From: Emiliania huxleyi CCMP1516
Taxonomy: Eukaryota; Haptophyta; Isochrysidales; Noelaerhabdaceae
Length of the DNA: 43,972 nt
Direction: 5' to 3'
Assembly (NCBI RefSeq): GCF_000372725.1
Contig: NW_005195301.1
Span: 663,482 to 707,453, forward strand
The notes beneath the pieces are model-generated. The model made no database searches and was not told the origin of the DNA. It saw only the letters and a list, made by a program, of their open reading frames with translations. Positions 10,547 through 21,400 of this stretch are shown here, one piece after another. Both the position numbers and the translations under genes were made by a program. Position 1 is the stretch's first letter. Every line of letters begins with the position of its first letter.

Positions 10547-10793
10547 CAGCGATGAGGATTTGGTTGCGCCGCTGTATAGACCTTAGTGGCGGCGCTGCAA
10601 TTTTGAGCCCAAAACGCCCAAAAAACGAAACCCCCGTTTTTCAAACCGAGCATTGCCCCACTAGCACTACCAGGGAGCCGGAGCCACTTGCGCCTCGACC
10701 TCCGCCCGGGGCCGCGTGGAAAAAAGAAAAGAAATTGCGGAAACAGGACGGGGCGGAAGGTCAAGGGGGACGCGCGTTGTGCCAGCCCTTTCG

Positions 10794-12993
10794 ATGTCGG
10801 TTGGGACCTGCCCAGGGGAGGCGCATGCGCTACGCCTTCTCTGTGCCGGCAATGTCAGCTTCGCCGCCGGCCCACCGGAAGAGGGCTGCGCCTATCAGGC
10901 CGCGTCGCTGCCGCTCCTGGTCCTTGTTTCGCTGGCAATGTTTTACGGGCTCGCGCTCGTGTGTGAGGAGTTCATGGTGCCCTCGCTAGCCATTCTTTGC
11001 GATCGCTTCTCCATCCCGCCACACGTTGCCGGCGCGACCCTCCTCGCCGCTGGCTGCAACGCACCGGAGCTCATCGCCTCTGCTATCGCAATGTTCGTGA
11101 CGCGTTCCACGGTCGGCGCCGGTACAATTGTTGGTTCTGCGCCCTTCAACATACTCGTCATCTGCGGTGCTTCGGCGCTCGCCGTAGGTGGTATAGCGCT
11201 TAACCTCTGGCTGGTTGGCCGCGAAGTAGTATGTCTGCTTTCAGTATTGGTTGCATTTGCGATGGTCATGTCTGACGGCAGGGTTGACTGGTACGAAGCC
11301 TTGTTTCTGCTCAGCATTTATGTTGGGTACGTGCTGCTGTGTGTGCACTGGGAAAGAGTGCTCACGGGCTTCAGGCAGCTCTTTGGCTTCACAGTGGCCA
11401 CCGGCGGCTGCGAGGGCGGCTACCACGCCGCCATCGTCTCGGAAAACGATGACGTTCCGGTGGCAGTGGCGGAGCCGCCCTCAGCCGCAACTACTGCGGA
11501 GTGGGCGGCTACAATCGCCGAGTGCAAGAGACGCGTCGAGAGACGCAAGGTGGCGGCCTCGCTGGACGCTACGACCCTCACGACTCCGCTGGCTTCGCGG
11601 AGGAGTGGAGTACTACTCAAGCGCAGCCGGTGGTGCAACCTTTACGATGACACGGCGAGCGTCCGTGTGCAGCGGTTGCTGTGGATGCCTAAGCTGGTCT
11701 TGCTGGACGATGACCCGCTGCGACCCCTTCGCTACACTTCCAGTCTCGATGCTTCCGCGCTCGAACTGCTGAGCGTTCATCCGGAGGCCGGGCACGCGCT
11801 GCCGCTGGACGCGTGCGTGAGACTCGCCGTGACAGTAGAGCAAGAGTTGCGCCTCACCGTCGCGCCGCCGCCATTGTCCTCCGACACGGAGTCAGAGCCG
11901 GCCCGGATCCTGGAGAGGGCCACGTCCTTCCGGGCCGCAACGCCAGGCGTCAGACGTCCCACCCTGCGACGCAGCCAGACCTTGCCAGCAAGACCCACGG
12001 CCAGATCTGGCGGCGAGGAGCACGAGTATGTGTTTCGCGCGCCCACCTCGGCGCCAAGCGCACTGCTGGAGTGGTTTGATGAGCTCGTGTTAAGGCTCGA
12101 AGCGATTCGCACCGCATCGGCGCCCCAGCCGCGGCCCAGGAAGGAGGAGGAGGAGCCGGAGGAGGAGGAGGAGGAGGACGCGGAAGAGTTTTTTAGGCTG
12201 CCGTCGGGCTGCATGCAGCGGGTGGCGTACCTAGCGCTCTTTCCGCTCGCCGCGCCCATCCACATGACGACGCCTGACGCGCGCCACGCTCGCTGGAAGA
12301 AATGGTTCGCTCTCACGCTGCTGATGTCGCTCGTCTGGCTCGTTGTCCTTGCCACCGTGATGACGACCTGCCTCGAGGCGATCGGATGCCTGATCGGTTT
12401 CTCTTCGACCGCGATGGGGCTCACGCTCGGCGCCGCGGGCACCTCTTTCCCAAACATGTATGCCAGCGTCCTCGCTGCCCGGCAGGGCGAGGCAGCCATG
12501 GCCATCGTGCAAGCGAGGGAGCCCTTGCCCTCGCCCCCTTTCCCTCCGAGACACAGCAGCCGCCCTCCCTCATCCAGGCAAGTCCCACCCCCCACCCACC
12601 CTTTGGCAGGCATTCGCGAGCAACGTGTTCAACATCTGCGTCGCACTCGGCGCGCTCTGGCTCGTCCAGGCGACGGCGGGTAACTGCGAGTACATCGAAG
12701 GCCGGCCCACCCCGTGCGGCGGCTGCTACTTGCCGGCGGGCGTGAGCGGGATGGCGTGCCCGGGGGTGAGCGGGACTGAGCCCATCCGGCAGCCGGGATC
12801 CCTTCAGGGGACGGTGCTCTTCACGTGCCTCTGCGTCGTGGCTGTCCTGCTCTCCGTCGTCTTTGCCGGTGGCAGGCTGCCGGTGGTGGCCGCCGGTGCG
12901 CTGGTCGCGCTCTATCTTGTGTTCGCCGTCTACGAAGTGTTGGCAGCGTTCGAGGCGGTGGCACCGCTGTGCGTCATGGGCGTTTGCCTATAG
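10794..12993 (+). CDS. NCKX-type Na/Ca-K exchanger (CaCA superfamily)
   Basis: Membrane exchanger that moves Ca2+ out against Na+ (and usually K+). Exon 1 is 10794-12512 and exon 2 is 12610-12993, about 700 residues in all. The alpha-1 repeat is clear: EEFMVPSLAIL, then GATLLAAGCNAPELIASAI and VGAGTIVGSAPFNILVICG. After a cytosolic loop of roughly 300 residues with an acidic Glu run, the alpha-2 repeat reads LGAAGTSFPNMYASVLAARQ and continues across the intron as AFASNVFNICVALGALWL. The 97-bp intron (12513-12609) uses a GC donor; only this join keeps the family spacing in alpha-2. Several helices flank each repeat. The start is the first ATG before the hydrophobic region; an upstream exon with a signal peptide is possible. 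Cation preference cannot be read from sequence alone. Confidence 0.9.
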
Positions 12994-13392
12994 CCCCGGC
13001 CGGGGGGGACACTGACGAGACGCCGGCCGGAGACGAAGCGGACACAATGAGCTTTGCGCCGCCGCCTTGCGCGTATTTGTGTGGACGTCACTGACACGTC
13101 TCACTTGCCGCACAGTTACTCTTACCCCTCGCTCTCCCCCCCCCACATACTCCACACTGACACCTGAATGCGCGCTGGCCGATGGTGGCGGTGAGGGCGC
13201 CAAAGAGCAGTGCTGCGGTCGGCTTGATCTCATGCCTCAGCGTGTGTCGGCCCTCCGCGGACAGAAAGCGATTGTAGTAAGCATAAAAGCAAAAAAAGAA
13301 AACGGCGGGTTCGCGTGCACGAGGCATCTCTCCGCGCTGCCCTCGCCCCTTGCTGTCGCGCCGCTGATCGCTTCCGCTTTCCGCGTTCGCAG
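12994..13392. other. Intergenic region and likely 5' UTR intron of RPL3
   Basis: No gene is seen between the exchanger and ribosomal protein L3. The pyrimidine-rich stretch ending TTCGCAG right before the RPL3 ATG has the form of an intron acceptor, so the RPL3 leader is probably spliced just ahead of the start codon. Confidence 0.5.
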
Positions 13393-14690
13393 ATGTCGCA
13401 CCGCAAGTTTGAGAGGCCGCGCCACGGCTCGCTCGGCTTNNNNNNNNNNNNNNNNNNNNNNNNNNNNNNNNNNNNNNNNNNNNNNNNNNNNNNNNNNNNN
13501 NNNNNNNNNNNNNNNNNNNNNNNNNNNNNNNNNNNNNNNCCCCCCCCAACCCCCCAGTTTGCCTCCCCCGCCTTGGAGAGGCCCACAAAAAGGAGGTTTG
13601 AGGAGCGGGGCCGGTTCTCGAGGCCCCCCCAATGGTTGTGGTTGGAATGGTTGGGTAAGTCAAAACGCCCAAGGGGCTGCGCGCGCTCACACCGGGTTGG
13701 GGGGAACCCCTTAACGGCGGGGGGAAGCGCCGTTTTTAAAAGAATGGGTCCCCTTCCAAAAAAAAGGCCTTCCCCAATTCCGCCAAAAAAAACCCTGGGG
13801 GGCCCCAGGCCCGGGGGGGCCTTTTCCGGTTGCCCTCCCCCCCCCCCCCCCTGCCGATCGCCCCTCGCCCCCCCCCCCCCCCACACACACACAATTCCAT
13901 ATGGCCATCGCGTCCCACCACTCCCCCGCCCGCGCCCGCCCCGCCGCAGGACATCAACGCGGAGCTCGAGCGCATCAAGCAGTACTGCCAGTGCGTGCGC
14001 GTGCTCGCCCACACGCAGATCCGCAAGATCAAGGTGGGCCAGAAGAAGGCGCACCTGATGGAGATCCAGGTCAACGGCGGCGACCTGGCGGCCAAGGTTG
14101 ACTTTGCGGCGCAGATGTTCGAGAAGCAGGTGCCGGTGGACGCAGTCTTTGCGAAGGACGAGATGTGCGACGTGATTGGCGTCACCAAGGGCCACGGCTA
14201 CGAGGGCGTCACTACCCGCTGGGGCTGCTCGCGCCTGCCGCGCAAGACGCACCGCGGACTGCGCAAGGTTGCCTGCATCGGCGCATGGCACCCGGCCAAG
14301 GTGCAGTACTCGGTGCCGCGCGCGGGCCAGAACGGCTACCACCACCGGACGGAGATGAACAAGAAGATTTACAAGATTGGCAAGGGGGCGGAGGAGAACA
14401 ACGCCACCACCGAGTTTGACCTCACCGAGAAGTCGATCAACCCGGTCGGCGGCTTCCCGCACTACGGCTTGGTGCGCGAGGACTACCTGCTGCTCAAGGG
14501 GTGCGTCGTCGGCCCGCGCAAGCGCGTCGTCACCCTACGCAAGCCGCTCTTTGAGCAGACGCAGCGCAACGCCGTCGAGGAGGTGACGCTCAAGTTCATC
14601 GACACCTCGTCCAAGTTTGGCCACGGCCGCTTCCAGACGCTCGAGGAGAAGGACAAGTTCATGGGCATGCGCAAGAAGGCGAGCATCTAG
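13393..14690 (+). CDS. RPL3: Ribosomal protein L3 (uL3), interrupted by gap
   Basis: Core 60S protein that helps form the peptidyl-transferase region. The N-terminus [16 protein letters not shown] is followed by an assembly gap at 13440-13539. The clean final exon, 13950-14690, opens at an acceptor CCGCCGCAG and carries [68 protein letters not shown] and [20 protein letters not shown], ending KKASI. Between gap and exon, 13584-13800 still encodes RPL3 but with many frame errors (see findings), and an intron of C runs and CA repeat fills about 13820-13949. Length and order match the eukaryotic family once the gap is bridged. Identity is certain; the exact protein cannot be read from this assembly. 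Confidence 0.96.
13440..13539. other. Assembly gap of 100 Ns inside RPL3
   Basis: Exactly 100 N. By comparison with the family, about 52 codons should lie between GSLGF and the HKKEVCEA segment at 13584, or roughly 156 bp. The observed distance including the Ns is about 145 bp, so the nominal size is about right. Confidence 0.95.
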
Positions 14691-16277
14691 GCTGGGCAGA
14701 TTGTGCACCAGTCCTTCGCGGGCCCGCCCGTGTCGCTTGTGTCTGTTGTCTGCGTTCGAGTATACACTCAATGCGAATCCACACCACACCAAGACAGCAT
14801 CAAAGAAGGAAAGACACATTCCTGCGTTGACCGAGCACGTGGAGTGCAGCGTCCAGCGACGGTTGTGTATACGCACCTCTCTCTTTCGAGCAGGCAGGTT
14901 CGCAGGTGAGCCAGGTTACTACCCAACCAGTTCAGCTTCAGGTATGGCTCATTCAGGCGGATGCCTGCTGTGTTCGAGAACAATCGTGGACATTTTTGGT
15001 TGTGCCTCAGGATGTGCGCGCGTCGTGGACATCTTTGGTTGCGCGCGCGCATCTCCTGAATTTTGCCTTCACATGCATCTTGGCACTTGGGATGCTCGAG
15101 GCAATCGCGATTAAAATGGAAATCGTATGCAGAGATGCCTCACACCGTCACAGCATCTCAAATTGCGGGTTCCCCGTCCCTGACAGGGTTCGAGGGTACC
15201 GCGCAGCGCTCACCGCTCAGCGCTCAGGCTGACGCCGCACTGTCCCTGACCTCTGACGCCGCAACCAAGTGGCGTGGCGTGGAGCGATTGAGCATCCCTC
15301 CGGATCCTGCCTCGGCGCCGGGGAGGCGTTGTTTGAGGCTAGGACGCAAGCGTCCGTCTTCTTTTCATACATTCGGGGCCCAATCGGCGGCGCCTGTGCG
15401 GGCGGCGCGGCGCACAAGTGATAAGAGAGAGAGCAGAGTCCCCAGAAGTATGAGACAAAATGTCTCCAAACGCTATAAACCACCAGTATCGCGTGATTCG
15501 ACTACTCAAGGTCTAGACACTGGTTCGTTCTCTAGACGCCGACAGCCCGGCACTCGAGTTTTCACCTCGCAGCGCAGCGCGCAGCGCGCGGTCATGTTCG
15601 CCTCGACTGATGCCCACGTCATCGCCGCAACGAGGCGGGCGTAGTCCCCCAGAACTGTTGCAGCGACGACTCCGCCGCGAAGACGGAGGCGTTGCTGCTC
15701 GCCTCATAAGTAGTCCTTGGCCCTAGCCTTGGCTCGTCTGCAGGTCTGACCACAGTAACAGACAGGACACAAACACGAGGCTAACCAGGACAAGGGCTGA
15801 TCCCCCGTTCAGATGCTGATGAAAGTGTACAAGTGATGGATCGCTCCCGCGAGGCACACGAGTACCTCCGCCCCTCCCTGCACCCTGGAGTGAGAGGCGT
15901 ACACGTGATCGCACAGTGCTCAGTGGCCGGCATGTTTTGTAATCGCTGTGGCTGCGTGGGGGTGTCTTCGTTGGGTCCCCGCGGTTGGTCCCTAAATCGC
16001 TCCCTGCGCAGTCCGGTATCGTTAGGCTAGCGTAAGGCGGGAATGCGTGATTGATTGCGCTGGTTCTGTAGGGACGCACGTGTGCAAAAATCATTATCCG
16101 ACTATGTCTGATCGGCTGCTCGTCCTCCGTCCATACGGCTCGCCGAGAAAAAATCCAAGAGAGGGGTGGGAGGGCGGAGAATCCAAAAAACGGCAAAAAG
16201 AAAAACCCGCGAAATAATAATCAAACGCAGCGCCCCAGCGAAGGTCGTGGAGGGAGCGAATAGGGGTGCAAGAAGCG
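14691..16277. other. Intergenic, no supported gene
   Basis: About 1.6 kb between RPL3 and the serine hydrolase. It holds the RPL3 3' UTR, a 34-bp-spaced direct repeat of TGGACAT(C/T)TTTGGTTG near 14988-15040, and a dispersed repeat at 15291-15383. Reading frames here have mixed codon use and no domains. Confidence 0.55.
15291..15383 (+). repeat. Dispersed repeat, copy 1
   Basis: Shares about 93 bp with 27661-27752, starting GCATCCCTCCGG, with a nearly exact core GCCGGGGAGGCGTTGTT then GAGGCTAGGACGCAAGCGTC, and ending CGGGGCCCA. I could not identify ends or target duplications, so the class (MITE, SINE or fragment) is open. Confidence 0.7.
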
Positions 16278-17923
16278 ATGCTCGAGAGAGACGACCTGGA
16301 CTCTCTGCTCGACAAGCACGGCGTCTCCGGCGTCTCGATTGCGGTGCTGTGCCCGGACGGCAGCGGCGACGCCTCCGTTTCCACACAGTGCGCCGGCATT
16401 GCGGATCCCAACGCCACTCCCCTCTTCGACTCGACGTTGCTGCAGATTGCATCGCTGTCAAAGCCGATTGCGTCGACGTTCGCGGCCGGCTATTTTGCCG
16501 ACGCTGGCGTCTCACTCGACACGCCCGTCGCCGACGCACTCGCCGCCGCCAACTCGCCGCTCCGTCTTCGCGCCGCCAAGGGAATGCCGGCGGAGTGGGC
16601 AGAAACAGTCACGCTGCGGCAGGTATCGCGATCTTAGCCGCACCGCGCGAGCGGCGCGGCGCATCACCCAGCTCACCCCTCCTCACTGACCCCGGTCAGA
16701 TGATGGACCACACTGGCCTCGGGATGCACTACGCCAACGGAGTGCCGCGGTCGGACGAGTTTCCGCCGGTGCTCGCCCTCCTGTCGGGGAGTGAGGAGGC
16801 GCCCGCGCCGTACGGGTACGCGTCGCTCGCGATGACCAAGGCGCCTGGGACGCGCTTCGGCTACTCGGGTGGTGGCTTCCTCGTGCTGCAGCACTTGATC
16901 GAGTGCCGTGAGGGACGACCCGCCGCAGAGGTGTCGTCAGCCCGCCTCGCCGGCCGCTCGGTGCCCCACCGCCGACTCGCAGCCTTCGCGCGCGAACCAG
17001 GTGATGGAGGCCTTCCTGCGCCGCTGCGGAACCGCCGTGCACCTCGGACTCACGTTCGAGCACGAGCCGCCGCCGCACAAGCACGTCGCCTGCGGCTTCT
17101 ACGACGGGCAACAGCCGGTGTCTTCTCATCCTCCCTCTCCACCCCTCCCTCTCTCCACCCCTCCCTCTCACCCCCCTTCCCTTATCTCGCACCGGCCAGG
17201 TGCCTGGCGGGCGCAAGTCCTTCCCGCCCTTTGCCGCCGGCGCCCTCGGGTCGGCCGCAGGGCTTGCCGACTGGCTGCGCGTACTCGCGCTTGCCTACCA
17301 TCGGCCAGAGGGTTGCGGCGCCAGCTCGCACGTGGCGGCGGCGTGACTCTCACGGCAGCTGTCCTCAGTGCTGTCTGGACCCTCCTGCAGGCGCCATCTC
17401 GCACGCGGCGGCGCGCGCCGTGCTCACGCCCTCCGCCGCGGGCGACCTCGGCTCGGATGCCTTTATGGGTGCGGCGATGGGCGTCGGGATGTTCGTCTTC
17501 GACTCCCATGGCGCCGACGGACGCACGTCGCGCTGGATGCTGCACCAGGCGGCGAACGATGGTTTCCGCGGTGTGCTGCTCGTCTGCTTCGATGGGCCGG
17601 ACGCCGCAGAGGGTCCGCGAGGCTTTGTCATCCTCGCCAACGGCGACAACGCCGCCGTCAATCTCGTGTCGGCGGTGGCGCGTCGGCTGCTCTGCGCGCC
17701 GCGCGGCCCCTTTGCGCGTGTGGCGCTCGACTGGTCGCGTGTGCCCGACCCAGACGTGCCCTATCTTTCGCGCGCAAGCAGCCAGGAAGAGATTGTCAAT
17801 CTCGGCCTCAAGGAGCAGGTGCTCAATGCGTTTGTCAAGCCCGCGGCAGGGCCAGTGCTACTGCCACTACCGGACGTGCCGCCGACCAAGAGCGCTCACG
17901 ACGTCGATCAGGGGGGGGCCTAG
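16278..17923 (+). CDS. Beta-lactamase-like serine hydrolase, five exons
   Basis: Member of the class C beta-lactamase/esterase fold family (about 445 residues); eukaryotic members are usually esterases or peptidases of unknown substrate. Exons: 16278-16622, 16700-16930, 17001-17117, 17200-17311 (or 17317) and 17391-17923; introns are 70-82 bp. Motif 1, SxxK, appears as ASLSKPIAS with the nucleophile Ser. Motif 2, normally Tyr-x-Asn, appears as FGYSGGGF, so the Asn is Gly. The usual HTG/KTG motif appears near the end as HQAANDGFRG. No signal peptide is seen, suggesting a cytosolic protein. Starts at the ATG in MLERDDLDSLLDKHG. The fourth intron has two possible donors, GT at 17312 or GC at 17318. 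The altered motif 2 leaves activity uncertain. Confidence 0.85.
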
Positions 17924-18485
17924 CCACCACTCCCATCCATCGCCCACAGCTCTCGTTGGCACGCCGGCCAACGAACCAGAAGCCCGAGTTTTCTATTCAC
18001 ACCATATTCCCGGTTGCCGACATGTCGGTGTTCGTCGGTCGTGTTTTGTGCCAGAGCGTGTATTTCGATCGCCTTGGCCTTGAGATGAGTATAGTTTAGA
18101 GATGATTTACTCGCACCGGTATCTTTGTTGTTAAATGATAGAAAGTGCGCGAGCGAGGAAATACCCCGCCGCGCGCGTCCATCCAGAGGGCGAACACACG
18201 ACCACCTTTTCCACACAGGCGACTGCCAGGGCCGCAGGGGGGGCCGGGGGGGGGGGGGGGGACTGTTCATAGCCCCCGCAGCTCGCGCGAATCTCCCTCT
18301 TAACCCACCTGTAACATCTCTATAAGGGATCCCTAGACGGAGAGGTCGTCACTCAACTGACTTAGAGGCCCTCCATGCGGCTGGGACCTGGGTCCCGGGA
18401 TCGGGACATGGTGATGAGGGCGCGTGACAACCCAGGGCCGACTACCCGGCCGGCCGGCAGCGGGGCGCTAGTTTCCGATTGGACA
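17924..18485. other. Intergenic, no gene seen
   Basis: Holds the 3' end of the hydrolase gene and the 5' region of the cyclase gene. A G-rich run at about 18236-18262 is the only notable feature. Confidence 0.5.
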
Positions 18486-21400
18486 ATGGAGAAGACGACA
18501 ATGGCAGACTCTGACGACAGGCTGTTCTACCTCCGCGACCTTGCCGAGATCGAGCCGCCTCGCGATAAATACGACCTGTGCGCCGCGCCACTTGCCAACA
18601 CCCAGCTTTCGGTACCTGCACAATGCTCGCCAGAGCACGCGGGCGGCACGAGTAGCAGCGATAGGTGCGGCATGGTGCCAGTACAGCGAATTGGCACTCC
18701 AGGTACGATGCAGAGGACATCTACAAGGCCGTTCCGCCGCCCGCCTGGGCTGGCCTCGCGGAGGAGATCTGGGTGCGTATCCACGCAATGCACACTCCAC
18801 CCTGCAGTCTCAGTGAATGGCCACGCCGTCCGCCTCCCTGTGTGTGCGTCCACTTGGCTCATTCTACCGTGTACCATCGCCGCCGCGTTTGGCGTCCGTC
18901 GTGCATACGCGATGCGACGGCCTGTCAGCGGAATACCCCACGCTGCCTCCGCAGGTGCCTCGCCCCACAGAAGGTGACCCAGCAGTTGAGCGGATGCGCG
19001 CCCTCATCCGACGGAACGCAGTGGCAAAGCGGGACGCAGCGGCATCGAGGAGCCCAGGCGATAGGCAAATTCCGATGGGGCGCGACGAGAGATCCACGCT
19101 CCTCTCGCGCGCGAAGGTTGGCGTGAAAAGCCGAGACAGGCGCGGTAGCAACAAGCCGCGGCGTGGTGCAGGCAAGAGCGGGGTGTGGGGGTCAAAGAGC
19201 TACAAGGGGGCGGCGACGCGGCTGTTGAACCACCCGTACTTTGAGGTGAGCATTTTGTTCCTCACCATCTGGGCCCTGTTTGCCGAGGATGTGCGCCTCG
19301 CAGCATTCTCGCGCCCCACCTCGGAGCAAGCCGATGTCGGCTTTTGGGGAGCAAGGCGAGGCTCGAGCCTCCGGCCCTCGACCTTCTAGCCCTTGAGCAC
19401 ATCGTGCCCCGCCACAGCCTGTGTATCCTAGCCCCTCTCGAGCTGCCCACGGGCTCTCACCCCGCACACTAGCTCACGAGCCATACTCTTCCTCTTGGTC
19501 CACCCTCAGCCTCACCGCCCTCCCCAACGCCCCAGTCTGCTCGTCGCAGCTGTATTTGCCGCCGAGGTGCTCGTGCGCTCCGCCGTGCAGGATGCCTACA
19601 TCCGTTCCTTCTACTTTTGGCTCGATGTCGTCGCCGCGGGCGCCATGGTCCCCGATTGCATGCCGCTCTTCCTCGACACGGGGGAGGCGTCTGGCACCGA
19701 CGCCTCGGCCGCCGCGCGTGCCGGACGCATTGCGCGCGCCGGCACAAAGGTCGGGCGGCTGCTGCGGCTGCTGCGGGTGGTGCGGGTGATCCGGTTGCTC
19801 TTCACCTCTTCCGGGAGGTCCGACGGAGTGGCTATGTACAACCCGTCACAGTTGGGGCGCGAGCTCAAAGTGAGGCTGCGTCTAGTCGTGCAATCTTCCA
19901 CTCCTCCTCCACCCGTAGGGCCCAGCTGACCCCCCGCCGCCTCACCACCGCGACCCATGCTACTCATGCATGCACCAGCTCTCAATCCCTTCGCACCCGG
20001 CCGCAGAGCCGTATCGCAAAGACGACGGTCCTTTTCATCCTGCTGCTGCTCTGTGGCGACGCGCTGCTCAAGGCCATCTTTGAGCGGCCAACGACAGACG
20101 CGACCATCGAGGTTGCCCTCGCCCAGCTATATCTCTCGTCCCGGGACGCCTACGCTTCGGGCGGCAATGGCTTTGACTTTCAGCGCATCTTCCTGCCGGC
20201 CTTTCTCGCCATGTTTGAGCGTGGCTTCCCGTTCGTCGGCGCCGCAAACGTGCTCGTGCGCCTCCGTATCTTTGGTCAAACATTTTACGCCCCGCCCCAT
20301 GCCGTCGACATGCCGCCTCTCGCCTCATGCACGCAAGATGCGCGCGGTGAGCCGATCGGCCCGTACGCAGGCCCTGTTTGTAGGGCGCTTGACGGCGCCG
20401 AGTATGGCGCGGCCGGCAACGGGCCCGCAACTGCGGTTGCGCGGTTGATGGACTGGCAGGAGGGTGGCATGTTTCCTGCATCCACCCCTTGCTCCGACTC
20501 CGGCTGCTACCCATTCTCCTTCGATGCCGGCGACTACCCTGGCTGGCTTGACCTCGCTCGGTCGGACTCGGCCACGCAGCACCGACCGCTGCCCGCGAAG
20601 GCCTTCCCGCCGCCGTACGAGGACGCCTCGCCGTTCTACCCGCTGTGCAGCGACTACTCCGTCTTCCAGGACCCAACAGCCTCCTACAAATACTGCCCGT
20701 GGAGCGTCTACCACCTCCGTGTGGACGAAATGTTCCCGGTGCTGCTCTATGCCGATGGTACGACGAACTCCGTCTCGGAGGGCTTCAACGCGGCGCTGGA
20801 AAGCAACATTCAATCGATCTCAAACAACAATAAGACGGTCGTGGCCGAGCTGTGGTACACGAAGCGGCCCCTCAGGAGCGTCGAGGCCGTCCTGTCGGTC
20901 CTGTTCACGCTCGTCGTCTGTGCCGTCCTGGGCGCCGTTTCCTTCCTGCTTTCGCGCGACGCTGAACAGGCGTCATCCTACACGCTCCTCGCCTCCGCTG
21001 TGTGGCCACCTCCCCGCCCGACCGCACGGAACGCAGCGGAACCGCGCATATTCTTACGCATTGCACCCTTCTTCGCCCTCGCCGCCACTGCCAGTCCTCT
21101 GCTGCCAGATGGTGATCCAGCCGATCGAAAAGATGGTGGACGCGGTGACCCGGCTAGCAGCCAATCCGGCCTACAAGCTTGAGGCGGTGCAGGAGGTCCG
21201 GGACGAGACGGACGCACTCTATGCCTCACTTATCAAGATAGCGTCGCTACTCCAAGTCGGGTTCGGCGAGGTCAGCAGTAGCCGTCGCCGGCGCAACGTT
21301 TTCCCGGCGCCCTCTCTGCTGATTTCTTGGACTTTCCCGCAGGCGGGGAACAATCTCGTCGCAGAAAACTTGAAGAAGGGGGTGACTGCCACTCTCCTCT

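Noticed and set aside
9281..10764. Several long minus-strand frames opposite the Ala-rich gene
   Set aside because: They are antisense shadows of GC-rich Ala/Pro codons, giving Arg/Ser/Gly-rich products without domains.
13830..13949. Frame extending the last RPL3 exon upstream
   Set aside because: Sequence is C runs and CA repeat ending in an acceptor, with no similarity to RPL3; it is intron.
15178..15200. Possible tRNA B box (GGGTTCGAG)
   Set aside because: No A box, acceptor stem or cloverleaf can be drawn around it.
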